From assembly GCF_000703165.1 (NCBI RefSeq), contig NZ_JNLQ01000002.1, positions 2,666,001 to 2,730,000 on the forward strand: DNA of 64,000 nucleotides, in the 5' to 3' direction. The position numbers were made by a program, and so were the translations under genes. The DNA comes from Butyrivibrio sp. AE3004. Its GTDB lineage: Bacteria > Bacillota > Clostridia > Lachnospirales > Lachnospiraceae. The number at the start of each line of letters is the position of its first letter. The first letter of the stretch is position 1. Under the pieces are notes generated by a model. The model was not told where the DNA came from, made no database searches, and was given only the letters and a program-made list of their open reading frames with translations. Shown here one piece after another: positions 1 through 8,914 of this stretch.

Positions 1-2280
1 AGAAGCGTTGCCGTAACCGCTTACAAATTCGCCGTTAACATAAATGGCAAGTGATCTCTCTACCGTATGGTCGCGATTCATGTAAAAATACAGTTCACCA
101 TCCTTTGAAGGAGTCACAGAAAACTTAAATACATTGCCATTTTCCGTTTCTTCAGTATCACTTTGGGAAGCCTCCATCTTTGCCTCATAAAACATTTCGG
201 CATTTTGCCCTGTAAGGCCATCCCAAAGCATCTTCTGAACCCTGAACGGATCATTTTCCGCAGATATTTTTTCAAGCAGTTTTTTAACATTGTCTCCGGA
301 TGTCAACTCTGCGGGTAGCACCTGTGAATTCTCAGTTATCTCACCATCTGCTCCAATAAGGTACTTTATTCCCAAAACTGCATCTGCACACATTGTGTTA
401 TCAGCATCATACATCGTGTATAAACCGTTATCATTAAATCCAAGCTTATACATAAAAAGGCGGTTTTCAACCTTAAGCAGACTGTTATAAGTTGTCGTTC
501 CGTTGTAGTCAAAGTGCAGACTGTCATTCGGCGTTCTTGGTGAGAGACATTCTATACGGTAATCATTATCAGTATTATTATCATCTCCCACAGAAGCTAA
601 TGCCACGGTCTCGTCTTTTTCAAGCTCTCTAACCTTTTCAATTGCAGCCTCTGTCGCTTCGCACTTTGCCATATATCCTGATGCGCTCTCGGCATTCATG
701 GATGAATTCCTATATATACAGATGAAATTCATTGAAAAATCTGCCATAGCCAACATCAGTATAACCGGTATCGCTGCCATCCTTACAATTGATACTATTT
801 TATGATCATCAGAATGTTTATAACATATCCCACCAACTATCAGCATCTCAGCGAACACTAATAATGCACCGTTTATAAGCCATGCTTTATTGCCCATAAA
901 TCCCAGCTTTTGATAAAAAGCCACTGCAAGCAGCAAGAATGCCACAAATCCTGAAATAAGAGCAGTCTTTATAGTAACGCCGTCAAAATTTACGAGGCAC
1001 ATATACACCATCAAAAGACAGACAAAAGAAAAAATAAAGGAATATCTGTATAAATATCCGTAGGCCTCCGTTCCTCCGTGTGCCAGCGTGTTGAGAGGTT
1101 TTATGCAGAAGAACAGCGTAATAACTCCAAGAAAAGCTCCCATTGTCGCTCTCACAGAGCTTACAATCTTTTTGTTAAAGAAAAATAGAATACACGGAAT
1201 AACGAAAACAGTTCCAAAATAAATATTCGGAAGTCCGTTCATTATTTCCAGTGAATCATAGCTCATTGAAAACAGCTTGGGAATTATCACAAAAGGTGAT
1301 AAGCTTCTTCCTATCGCCTCGGAAGAAGGAAGAAAATCAGAAAAAGCATTCGCCATTGCACCGGAATGATCCTTATTACTACCCATAAGTGACATCACAG
1401 TAGGAACAAGAAACCACAAATCCAGTACAAGTCCCGAGATTGTAGAAATAATAAACTCAATAAACTTTCTTACATCCCCTCTTATTTCTTCTTTGTACTT
1501 TAATTTGCCAAGCAGCAAAAGAGTCACAAAAACACCAAGAAACATAAGTATCATAGCGGCAATATAATAATTTGCTACTGCCATAGCCATTACAGATATC
1601 ACATAAATAAGACGTCCCCGTTTCTCAGAACGCATCATTTTCAGGTACCCTACAAGCAAAACCGGCATCACAATAACCGCATCAAGCCACATGATATTTG
1701 TCATGTTAGCTATCATCCATGCGCTGAAAGAGAAGGCTACAGCTATTACAATATTGATAAATTCTAAACCAAATAGTGTATACTTTAGCCAAATTCCATT
1801 GCCATTACAATTTTCATATATTCCCCTGGCATTTCCTGAATCAGAGCCTCTCTTCTCTGCGGAAGAACCCAAAACCTTATTCTCATTTATTACCGGAAGA
1901 ATTCTTTCAACATATGAAAGAAATACTGACATAGTAGCTGACATTGCTCCTATCTTGAGCATTATCAGGAAAGTAACCGCAACCGCGTAATATTTATCAG
2001 GAATAAATATGAACATCAAAAGAAACGGACTTGTAAGATAATATGCCCAAATACCGAACATATCAGATCCCAGTCCGCAATTTTCAGAGTACAAAAAACC
2101 ATCTGCCCCATGCCATACATTATGGTAATAGGCAAAAAAGTCCACATACTGCTGCTTCATATCCTCATATAAAAATGTGTTATCTCCAAATGGTGCAATG
2201 TGCAGAAAAACACACAATGCCGTAAACAAACATGCAGCAGCAAGGAACGCTGCCGCATGTAACTGTACTGCTTTTTTCAT
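1..2280 (-). CDS. YfhO-family polytopic membrane protein (3' end beyond left edge)
   Basis: About 760 residues are visible, starting at the ATG whose complement is 2278-2280; the C-terminus lies outside the window. The N-terminus has a membrane segment followed by the stretch PFGDNTFLYEDMKQQYVDFF, which is characteristic of the YfhO family. About a dozen further hydrophobic segments follow up to roughly residue 520, then a soluble, probably extracytoplasmic tail (visible motif NDSLHFDYNGTTTYNSLL). YfhO proteins are GT-C-like membrane glycosyltransferases; the Bacillus member is implicated in glycosylating lipoteichoic acid. The gene lies 43 bases downstream of the beta-helix protein and is probably co-transcribed with it. 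The family call is strong; substrate and acceptor cannot be told from sequence. Confidence 0.85.
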   Translation of the reverse strand, partial: MKKAVQLHAAAFLAAACLFTALCVFLHIAPFGDNTFLYEDMKQQYVDFFAYYHNVWHGADGFLYSENCGLGSDMFGIWAYYLTSPFLLMFIFIPDKYYAVAVTFLIMLKIGAMSATMSVFLSYVERILPVINENKVLGSSAEKRGSDSGNARGIYENCNGNGIWLKYTLFGLEFINIVIAVAFSFSAWMIANMTNIMWLDAVIVMPVLLVGYLKMMRSEKRGRLIYVISVMAMAVANYYIAAMILMFLGVFVTLLLLGKLKYKEEIRGDVRKFIEFIISTISGLVLDLWFLVPTVMSLMGSNKDHSGAMANAFSDFLPSSEAIGRSLSPFVIIPKLFSMSYDSLEIMNGLPNIYFGTVFVIPCILFFFNKKIVSSVRATMGAFLGVITLFFCIKPLNTLAHGGTEAYGYLYRYSFIFSFVCLLMVYMCLVNFDGVTIKTALISGFVAFLLLAVAFYQKLGFMGNKAWLINGALLVFAEMLIVGGICYKHSDDHKIVSIVRMAAIPVILMLAMADFSMNFICIYRNSSMNAESASGYMAKCEATEAAIEKVRELEKDETVALASVGDDNNTDNDYRIECLSPRTPNDSLHFDYNGTTTYNSLLKVENRLFMYKLGFNDNGLYTMYDADNTMCADAVLGIKYLIGADGEITENSQVLPAELTSGDNVKKLLEKISAENDPFRVQKMLWDGLTGQNAEMFYEAKMEASQSDTEETENGNVFKFSVTPSKDGELYFYMNRDHTVERSLAIYVNGEFVSGYGNAS

Positions 2281-2323
2281 TTCCCCAAATAACTCCAAAA
2301 AACCCCTGGGCTTTACTTCTTTA

Positions 2324-5300
2324 TTACTTAACTTTAATCGTTATTGTAGACGATACTCCATTATAACTTGTAACCATTATTGTTGCCATACCTTTTTTTC
2401 TTGCGGTAACAAGTCCTGTAGATGATACCTTTGCGATCTTCTTGTTTAAGCTCTTAAACTTATACTTATCACAGTGTGATCCCTTATTTACCTTAGGGTT
2501 AAGCTGGTAGGTCGCACCTTTTTTCAAAGTCTTTTTCTTAGGAATTTTTACCTTTGTCGGCGCTTTTTTGACATTTGCAGTAAAGGTTACATTTACAGTG
2601 CCGTTGCCTCTTACCCAGGATGCGGTAATTCCGGTCTTACCCTTTTTGACCCCTTTAAGTTTTCCTGCTTTGGTAGTCTTGGCAACACTCTTTTTATCTG
2701 ATGAATATTCTCCTGCGACCCTGTTGCTAAGGTCATTTGTAAAAATAGAGAACTTGCTTGTTCTGGTACTTACTGCTTCACCTACACCAACGGTATAAGC
2801 ATCTACTTCACAATTTCCGTTGCAGCTTGCGGTATCATCCACATAAATACCAAAGGGGCAATCCATAGTCAGCTTGTTTCCTGACATATCATAAACTATT
2901 CCGCCATCCTTTACGGCAATGCTCGCATCTCTTTCACCTGAAAATGTGTTGCCGCTGATGTTTGAAGCTTCACTTCCTCCCCTTACAAGGATTCCGTATC
3001 TGCTCTGTCTAAGAGTGTTCCCGCTTAAGCTGTTGCCAGCAGAATAAACGGTATAAATGCCTGCATAGACATTATCCTCTGAAAAGCTGCTCCAGTCACT
3101 GTAACCGTTTATTACATTTCCGCTGACATCAAAACCGCTTACAGTATAAAGTCCCTGAGGGAATTCATCACCGCTGTAATCACTGTAATAACCTGAAAGC
3201 AACAGTCCAACCTTGGATGAAGCATCTCTGTCATTTCCGCCAAGTGTAATCTGATTACCTGTTATTGAAAAGTTGGCATTGTAGGAAAGGCAGTCTACAT
3301 TTTTGTTCTTTTTCTTAGTAGGTGCATGTGTATACCAGGTATATGTAGTTGTATCAACGCCTCTTCCGACATTTGTAAATACGTTGTTGCTTATTGTCGA
3401 ATCCTTCCAAAGCGTACACATTATTGCAGTATTTCTTATATCGTTAAAAGTACAACCGTTAACCTTTATCTTTTCGAAATAAAAGTCTCCTGTCAGGGCG
3501 CAGTGACTACCAAATCCCCTGTACAGATTGTTGAAAGTACAGCCGCTCACCTCAACATTTTCACACGGATAATCATCATCAACCGGGTCCATGACATAGG
3601 TCATTGCCCCTTCTTTCTGAACATCAATCTGAAAAGCTTCAAGTTCCCCCTCCGTATGTCTGTGATCTTTGAAGGTACAATTTTTAACCTTAACATTCTT
3701 GCAGGCTGCAATCTCAAGCATATGCGGTGATGCAGAGTCTTCAAAGGTAACATTCTCAATTGTAAGACCTGTCATATGAGCAAGCTTTATGAGACTTGTT
3801 GAGAGGTTGTTTCCTTCACCGTCAAAGCATCCGCCTGATATCACAATGTTCTGATAATCACTGTAGGCACCTTTACCGTCTTCAAGCTTCTGGGTTGTTA
3901 CCATTATGCCGTCATAGTCATTGATTATCGTCACTCCATCGAGCTGCAGCGTGGTATTGCTTCCCAGTCTCAGTGCTCTGCTTGTATCGCCTGTTTTATG
4001 ATATGTTCCTGCCGGCACTATTACCTTATAGTATTTTGAGGTATCTTTCTTTGTCACAGCCCAGGCTTTGTTCAATGCACCCTGAACCACATTTCTGAAA
4101 TCAGAATCCAGCTCGCTTTTCATTCCTGTCAGATCATAGGTAGTAAGGTTACCGGAAACCGATTCCTTATACGTATATTTAAGGACATTCACAATAGCAA
4201 ATTCAGAAAAAGAGTCTGTATCAAAATCCAGAGTGATATCCTGGTAATATTCCTTGTCCATCGGACTTGCCATAAGTTTCCTTGTTGTAAGAGTGCCCGG
4301 CTTTAATCCTAAAGTATTGGGATCAATGTCGTCCTCTGCCACGATGGTTTCCTCATCCCTGTCAACAGGAAGTGCTATAGCTGAATCCTCTCTCCAAACC
4401 TTTGCCTCAAGATCCGATATCTCATCCTCATGCAAATGGATCATTTTTATATCGGTGAAGCCTTCATAATTCTCCTGCTCGATAATACCTTCCTCAGATA
4501 GTCTGACATTTATATGTACATCCCCGTTCTGAGGCTCTACCTTTTCTCCGTCTTCGTCAAATATCTCAATATCAAAAATCCTGGAAGCAAGTATATCTTT
4601 TCCTGTCTTCTCTTCAATCTTTTCATTTATATTTGTGTCATCTACAGCCTTAACTTTTACCGATGAACCGTTCGGGATAATGTTTTCCTTAGCGCTTATT
4701 GTAAATAAATATCCGTCCGCCTCTGTCTCATATGAAAAAGGATCACTTACGAAATCTTCAGGTTCATCTGATGCATTTTTATCTAATCCTGCATTTCCAT
4801 CGGAAACTGCTGATTCAGCACTGCTTTCAACCTGAGCTTCATTATCGGTTTCCTTTGCATCGTTATCATTCAATGTCTTATTGTCATCTACTGTATTCTC
4901 AGTTTCATGACCATTTTCGCCATCCTGCGCCTCGTTTTCAGCACCATGCGCATTGTTTTTATTCTGTGTATTTTTATCCGAGCAATCATCCGTATTTTGA
5001 GCTGCTTCTTTTTCATCAATGTCTGTATTTACGACATCATTATGATTCTCATTCCCTGAGTTGTTCTGATCTTCGGCTTCCGAAACATTTTTATCATTCT
5101 CTGAATTACTCTCTGATTTACTCTCTGATTCATCCTCTGAATTCTGCTGTTTGTCAGCAGTCTCTGTATCATCGTTTATAACCTCTGATACCTGTTCTGT
5201 TACTGTCTGCTCATTACTTTCATTCCCGGCATCATTCGGATTATCATTCTTTTTCTCATTCTCTGTGCCATCCTCATGGACATTACTGTTTGTATTCTCT

Positions 5301-5428
5301 TCTGCATCAACGTGATCAGCTATTTCCGTATAGGAAGCACTTCCTGAATAATCAACTGCTCTCACATCCTGCCTCATAAAAGATGCAGCAAGAGCAATTT
5401 CAAGCAAAATTATCCCCGCTCTTTTCAT
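2324..5428 (-). CDS. Secreted beta-helix surface protein with acidic N-terminal region and C-terminal Ig-like domain
   Basis: 1034 residues. Residues 1-24 look like a signal peptide (cleavage near DVRA). Residues about 35-235 are a low-complexity spacer very rich in Asp, Glu, Asn and Ser. About 235-430 form a beta-rich module starting SDPFSYETEADGYLFTISAK, of a kind common in Firmicutes surface proteins. About 435-890 is a right-handed parallel beta-helix with repeated short rungs such as CKNVKVKNCTF and ENVEVSGCTFNN. The last 80 residues are a lysine-rich BIG_2-like domain. No LPXTG or S-layer motif was seen. The helix region is paralogous to the protein at 7038-8768 (shared ACKNV, NCTFKD and KDSTISNN segments). 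Beta-helices of this class bind or cleave polysaccharide, but no catalytic motif is recognisable, so the function is unknown. Confidence 0.8.
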   Translation of the reverse strand: MKRAGIILLEIALAASFMRQDVRAVDYSGSASYTEIADHVDAEENTNSNVHEDGTENEKKNDNPNDAGNESNEQTVTEQVSEVINDDTETADKQQNSEDESESKSESNSENDKNVSEAEDQNNSGNENHNDVVNTDIDEKEAAQNTDDCSDKNTQNKNNAHGAENEAQDGENGHETENTVDDNKTLNDNDAKETDNEAQVESSAESAVSDGNAGLDKNASDEPEDFVSDPFSYETEADGYLFTISAKENIIPNGSSVKVKAVDDTNINEKIEEKTGKDILASRIFDIEIFDEDGEKVEPQNGDVHINVRLSEEGIIEQENYEGFTDIKMIHLHEDEISDLEAKVWREDSAIALPVDRDEETIVAEDDIDPNTLGLKPGTLTTRKLMASPMDKEYYQDITLDFDTDSFSEFAIVNVLKYTYKESVSGNLTTYDLTGMKSELDSDFRNVVQGALNKAWAVTKKDTSKYYKVIVPAGTYHKTGDTSRALRLGSNTTLQLDGVTIINDYDGIMVTTQKLEDGKGAYSDYQNIVISGGCFDGEGNNLSTSLIKLAHMTGLTIENVTFEDSASPHMLEIAACKNVKVKNCTFKDHRHTEGELEAFQIDVQKEGAMTYVMDPVDDDYPCENVEVSGCTFNNLYRGFGSHCALTGDFYFEKIKVNGCTFNDIRNTAIMCTLWKDSTISNNVFTNVGRGVDTTTYTWYTHAPTKKKNKNVDCLSYNANFSITGNQITLGGNDRDASSKVGLLLSGYYSDYSGDEFPQGLYTVSGFDVSGNVINGYSDWSSFSEDNVYAGIYTVYSAGNSLSGNTLRQSRYGILVRGGSEASNISGNTFSGERDASIAVKDGGIVYDMSGNKLTMDCPFGIYVDDTASCNGNCEVDAYTVGVGEAVSTRTSKFSIFTNDLSNRVAGEYSSDKKSVAKTTKAGKLKGVKKGKTGITASWVRGNGTVNVTFTANVKKAPTKVKIPKKKTLKKGATYQLNPKVNKGSHCDKYKFKSLNKKIAKVSSTGLVTARKKGMATIMVTSYNGVSSTITIKVK

Positions 5429-5530
5429 TTTTCCTCCTCATTTTAAACTCATTTTTATCTGACTGAATAATGTCGGATGCCCCTTTTTAATGTTGTGTAA
5501 CGTAAGCGCAACAACAAAAAAGGCTCCTCT

Positions 5531-5566
5531 ATAAAAAATGCTGCCAACCATCTTCATGTTGGCAGC
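5531..5566 (-). terminator. Rho-independent terminator after the pyruvyl-transferase gene
   Basis: A perfect 9-bp stem (GCTGCCAAC / GTTGGCAGC) with a 9-base loop lies 17 bases past the stop codon. On the minus strand it is followed by ATTTTTTAT. It separates the gene starting at 6693 from the beta-helix gene starting at 5428, which should therefore have its own promoter in 5429-5530. Confidence 0.85.
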
Positions 5567-5583
5567 GTCATCTTTACTAAAAA

Positions 5584-6693
5584 TCAATCCTTCGGTGGAA
5601 GCTTCATTCCGAACTTCTCACGCAGCTTAATATATTTCTGAATAACACCTGAGCCGTGATACCAGATAAGTTCCCTAAGGTCTACATGTGATTCAAGGAA
5701 ATAGTTATGAAGAGTCTTCTTCATAGTCTCATTCTGCCACTTCATGACTTCTAATTCTGTGAATGTCGTACGAGTAAGCTCTGATGCCTTTCTCGTCTCC
5801 TTCTGAGCATTTTCAACAAATTCCTTAACAGCCTTAGTAAGGGATTCCCTGTACTGCAGATGTTCCGTAGGATTAGGCTCCGGATTACGCATCCATTCTA
5901 CAAAATCCCCTGCTATAACTCTGTCAGTAGTTGTTGACTTCATCCAATCCTTGTATGGTGAAAATCTGGGTGAATCATATGATTTTCTAACCAGAAGAAC
6001 CGGAGTCCCAAGCGCAAGGCAGGGAAGCGCACAGTGAAGACGCTTAGTCAGCACACACTTTGCGTTCTGATATATCTCCAGATAACTCTCTACTTCCTTC
6101 TTTCTCTCTTCCCAAGGCATGTCGGTTGAGGGTTCAGGTCTGGTAGCAGGTAAAACCTTCAGTTCAATCCCCAGTCCCTTTACCTGTTTTTGAACAGCTG
6201 CCAGGGCCTTTCTTCCAATATCCACACAAACAATGTATTCTTTCTCAGGCTTGGGAATATCGCGCCTTGGAAGTGTCAGCGTAACACATGCGGAAAAATA
6301 GTTTTCTATCCCGCGCTTACTGAGCTCTTCCATTGTATAAGGATCGCGGCATCCGATAGGCTCATATTTTTTCAGGTACTCTTTACCCGGGCCGCTCTCA
6401 AGATACTCAAAGTGGCATGGCATTCCTCGTCTGCGTCCTCTCTGAATGTCATCATAGTGGAAACCTATCCACATAGGATAAACATATTTTGACGGCGGCC
6501 AATTCCACTTGTGCCACATATACCATGCACTCATGATGGTAGCAACAGGCTCATCATCTTCAGCCACGAAGCTATCGAGTTCCTCAATATCCACCATATA
6601 ATCAACACTTGGTAAAAACAAACTAGCTGCATAGCTTTGCATGTCATCACCAATGTTCTTGGTTGTCCTTCTCCAAAGTACTCCGTATTTCAA
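5584..6693 (-). CDS. Polysaccharide pyruvyl transferase family protein
   Basis: 369 residues. The TTG at 6691-6693 is chosen because GGAGGAG lies 8 bases upstream; a longer frame back to 6753 has no ribosome site. The N-terminus KYGVLWRRTTKNIGDDMQS matches the opening of the polysaccharide pyruvyl transferase family (CsaB/PssM/WcaK type). The C-terminal half carries the donor-side motif TKRLHCALPCLALGTPVLLV. Members attach pyruvate ketals to sugars of wall polymers, often making SLH-domain ligands, but many homologues act on other glycans. The gene is monocistronic, sits between two paralogous secreted beta-helix genes and is bounded by a terminator, so a role in modifying their glycan ligand is possible (inference). 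Confidence 0.8.
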   Translation of the reverse strand: MKYGVLWRRTTKNIGDDMQSYAASLFLPSVDYMVDIEELDSFVAEDDEPVATIMSAWYMWHKWNWPPSKYVYPMWIGFHYDDIQRGRRRGMPCHFEYLESGPGKEYLKKYEPIGCRDPYTMEELSKRGIENYFSACVTLTLPRRDIPKPEKEYIVCVDIGRKALAAVQKQVKGLGIELKVLPATRPEPSTDMPWEERKKEVESYLEIYQNAKCVLTKRLHCALPCLALGTPVLLVRKSYDSPRFSPYKDWMKSTTTDRVIAGDFVEWMRNPEPNPTEHLQYRESLTKAVKEFVENAQKETRKASELTRTTFTELEVMKWQNETMKKTLHNYFLESHVDLRELIWYHGSGVIQKYIKLREKFGMKLPPKD

Positions 6694-7037
6694 TACTTTT
6701 TCTCCTCCGATTTTTAAAGAAAAGCTATCCGGACTGACATAAAAAAAGCACAATTTATTACTAAAAAATCAATTTCTTAAATGTGTTTTTTATAAAAAAG
6801 TTTTCTTAATAAACTATAAAAAACCTGGTCCGGACCTAATTATCAACTAACTTATTATATCGGATAAACGGCATAATTTCCACCCATTTAGTCCCTGTCA
6901 AACATTTATCAAACAATTATACCTAATCCAATCATATAGTCTATACAAAAATGCCAATAGACAGTTTTTTCAAATTTTAGTAATATTATGATTACACGGC
7001 AATGTCAATTTTTTTCTTTATGAAGGGGGTAAAAAAA
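6694..7037. promoter_or_regulatory. Divergent AT-rich intergenic region with a GGTCCGGACC palindrome
   Basis: 344 bases lie between two divergent TTG-initiated genes. The region is strongly AT-rich with oligo-T tracts at 6783-6815. A perfect 10-bp palindrome GGTCCGGACC lies at 6827-6836, and a related TCCGGA core recurs at 6729-6734, about 100 bases away. Such paired sites could be operators for a dimeric regulator (inference). No convincing promoter was picked for the minus-strand gene; a plus-strand promoter is listed separately. No small gene was seen. Confidence 0.4.
6958..6986 (+). promoter_or_regulatory. Sigma-A-like promoter for the 7038 beta-helix gene
   Basis: TAGACA (6958-6963), a 17-base spacer, then TAATAT (6981-6986), within very AT-rich DNA and about 50 bases before the chosen start codon. 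Match is 5/6 at -35 and 4/6 at -10. Confidence 0.5.
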
Positions 7038-8768
7038 TTGAAACGTAAAATAACATTATTATTATCTCTATTGCTAATTGAAGGATCTATTTTTAATACT
7101 ACACCCATCACAGGTAACGCACAGGAATTGGATGACAGTGTGCCTGCTATCGAGACTCAGACTCTTTCGGATAGTGCAACAGCTACCTCCGATTCCAGAA
7201 CAGTAAGTAATGTTGATGAACTTTATAAAGCCATTCAGGATAAAGTAGCTAACATTACGCTCAAGAACGGAACTTACAAATTAGGTAATGCACCTATTAA
7301 TCTCTATTCAGGACTGACACTTGATCTTGGCAACTCAACAGTGGAAAGAGACGGCGGAACATTAGTTTTTACATCAGCAAACGGTACAGGTGGTTATGAT
7401 GCCTACTCAAATATCACTGTAAAGAACGGCACCATCAAGAGGTCCGCAGGTTCTTCAGACACTGCAGGTCTTATGATCGTCGGACATTCAAGTAATGTAA
7501 CTCTCGACAATCTGATCTTTACTGATGCAAATAACGGACATATGCTTGAGTTTGCTGCCTGCAAGAATGTTACAGTAACAAACTGTACCTTCAAAGACGG
7601 CCATTATTCAAGCGCTGATGACAAAGGTGAATACGAAGCCTTCACCCTTGACGTAGCGACTCCGGGTAATTTTTCTATGGAGCCTCTCGATAGTAATGCT
7701 TGTGAAAATGTTACCGTTTCAGGCTGTACATTCTCCAATGTACGTCGCGCAATCGGTGGTCACAGAGTTGTTTCCGGTCACTTATTTGAAAAAATAACCA
7801 TTAAGGATTGCAAGTTCAATAACATTACGGGTACAGCTATAGAAGCAGTTGGCTTTAAGGACTCTACTATCAGCAACAACACTCTGTCACAGGTAGGCTT
7901 TGGTATTGACTGCAGACCTTCATCATCCAAGATTCTCAGTAACCCCGGAGCATATGCGGCAGGCAACACAATTTCAAATAACTCCATAGCACTTATGAAC
8001 TCTTCCGCAAAAACTACCTGTGGTGTAAGAATAAGTGGAAACGGCACAACAGTGCTCAGTGGATTTAAGGTTGAAAATATCACCGTTACCGGACCTCATG
8101 CTTACGCTGTTTACGCCGGATACGTTTCAGACAGTACTATTTCCGGAATCACTTCCTCCGGAGCAGCAACCAATGCAATTCGTGTTGAAAAATGTGACGC
8201 TGTTATTGTGGAAAAGAGCAAGATTGATAAGACCAAGAGCCATGGTATCGCTATTATTGATTCAAAATATGATATCATTTCCGAAAACACTATAAATAAT
8301 GCTAATGGCCATGGAATTGCTATCGAGTCCTCCCAAAATGATAGTATTGTCGGTAACACAATAGTAAAACCCAAAAAGAGCGGAATCAATTTAAACAAAA
8401 AATCTGTTGCCGAGCTTGTAGCCGAAAACACAGTTACCAAGCCAAAGACTTGTGGTATTAACCTTGAAGACAAAAAGAGTAAGATAACTATTACTTATGC
8501 AAACACTGTTAAAAAGGCCGGCCACCGTCCTTACGGCGGCAAAGGAACCTATGTTGCTGCAGATCAAGGCGTTGTAAATCTGAAAAAAGGTAAGGGATCA
8601 AAAATTTCCTTCTACGGAAAAGATGGTAAGGCTAAATTCAGTACAGATAATAAGAAAGTTGCTACCGTTGACAATGAAGGCAGAATCAAAGGTACCGGAA
8701 AAGGAACAACAATTATTACCGCAAAGAAAGGTAAATACTACGCAAAAGTGAAGGTTACGGTTAAATAA
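7038..8768 (+). CDS. Secreted beta-helix protein with C-terminal Ig-like domain
   Basis: 576 residues from the TTG at 7038-7040, chosen because GAAGGGGG lies 8 bases upstream and the signal peptide (KRKITLLLSLLLIEGS, cleavage near GNA) then begins at residue 2. ATGs at 7002 and 7020 have no comparable ribosome site. A right-handed parallel beta-helix spans roughly residues 60-490, with rungs such as SSNVTLDNLIF, CKNVTVTNCTF and ENVTVSGCTFSN. The last 70 residues form a BIG_2-like Ig domain (KVATVDNEGRIKGTGKGTT). It is a paralogue of the 2324-5428 protein but lacks the acidic spacer and the module after it. It is predicted secreted and probably binds or acts on a wall or environmental polysaccharide. 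No pectate-lyase or mannuronan-epimerase active-site motif was recognised. Confidence 0.8.
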   Translation: MKRKITLLLSLLLIEGSIFNTTPITGNAQELDDSVPAIETQTLSDSATATSDSRTVSNVDELYKAIQDKVANITLKNGTYKLGNAPINLYSGLTLDLGNSTVERDGGTLVFTSANGTGGYDAYSNITVKNGTIKRSAGSSDTAGLMIVGHSSNVTLDNLIFTDANNGHMLEFAACKNVTVTNCTFKDGHYSSADDKGEYEAFTLDVATPGNFSMEPLDSNACENVTVSGCTFSNVRRAIGGHRVVSGHLFEKITIKDCKFNNITGTAIEAVGFKDSTISNNTLSQVGFGIDCRPSSSKILSNPGAYAAGNTISNNSIALMNSSAKTTCGVRISGNGTTVLSGFKVENITVTGPHAYAVYAGYVSDSTISGITSSGAATNAIRVEKCDAVIVEKSKIDKTKSHGIAIIDSKYDIISENTINNANGHGIAIESSQNDSIVGNTIVKPKKSGINLNKKSVAELVAENTVTKPKTCGINLEDKKSKITITYANTVKKAGHRPYGGKGTYVAADQGVVNLKKGKGSKISFYGKDGKAKFSTDNKKVATVDNEGRIKGTGKGTTIITAKKGKYYAKVKVTVK

Positions 8769-8781
8769 ATTATAATAAATC

Positions 8782-8870
8782 GCCCCGGGATATATTTAAT
8801 TTCATCCTCGTTGCAAAAAACGCATAATCGGATGAAAGCAAATATATACTGGGGCCTTTATTTTTATTTA
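8782..8870 (+). terminator. Long imperfect hairpin terminator after the beta-helix gene
   Basis: Left arm 8782-8807 and right arm 8830-8855 pair at 22 of 26 positions (GCCCC...TTTCATCC with GGATGAAA...GGGGC). The right arm is followed by CTTTATTTTTATTTA. The loop contains the first copy of a 25-bp repeat. It lies 13 bases after the stop codon, between convergent genes. Confidence 0.75.
8810..8834 (+). repeat. 25-bp direct repeat, copy 1
   Basis: GTTGCAAAAAACGCATAATC followed by GGATG. It differs from copy 2 by a single A/G change and sits in the loop and right arm of the terminator hairpin after the 7038 gene. Confidence 0.8.
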
Positions 8871-8881
8871 TCTTATCCCGA

Positions 8882-8906
8882 GTTGCAAAGAACGCATAAT
8901 CGGATG
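8882..8906 (+). repeat. 25-bp direct repeat, copy 2
   Basis: GTTGCAAAGAACGCATAATC followed by GGATG, 72 bases after copy 1 and just beyond the stop of the convergent minus-strand gene at 8915. Around it, GAGTTGC and GCGACCTC can form a weak bulged stem, so it may contribute to minus-strand termination. Confidence 0.8.
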
Positions 8907-8914
8907 CGACCTCT

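Noticed and set aside
4732..5181. A 149-residue plus-strand open frame rich in His, Leu and Ser opposite the acidic spacer.
   Set aside because: It mirrors the repetitive acidic codons on the other strand, has no ribosome site and lacks recognisable domains.
2324..8768. The beta-helix proteins as pectate lyases or mannuronan C5-epimerases.
   Set aside because: No catalytic motif of either family was seen; the fold alone does not show activity.
8810..8906. The 25-bp repeats as phage or integrative-element attachment sites.
   Set aside because: Only 72 bases lie between the copies, there is no integrase, and they sit in terminator structures at gene ends.
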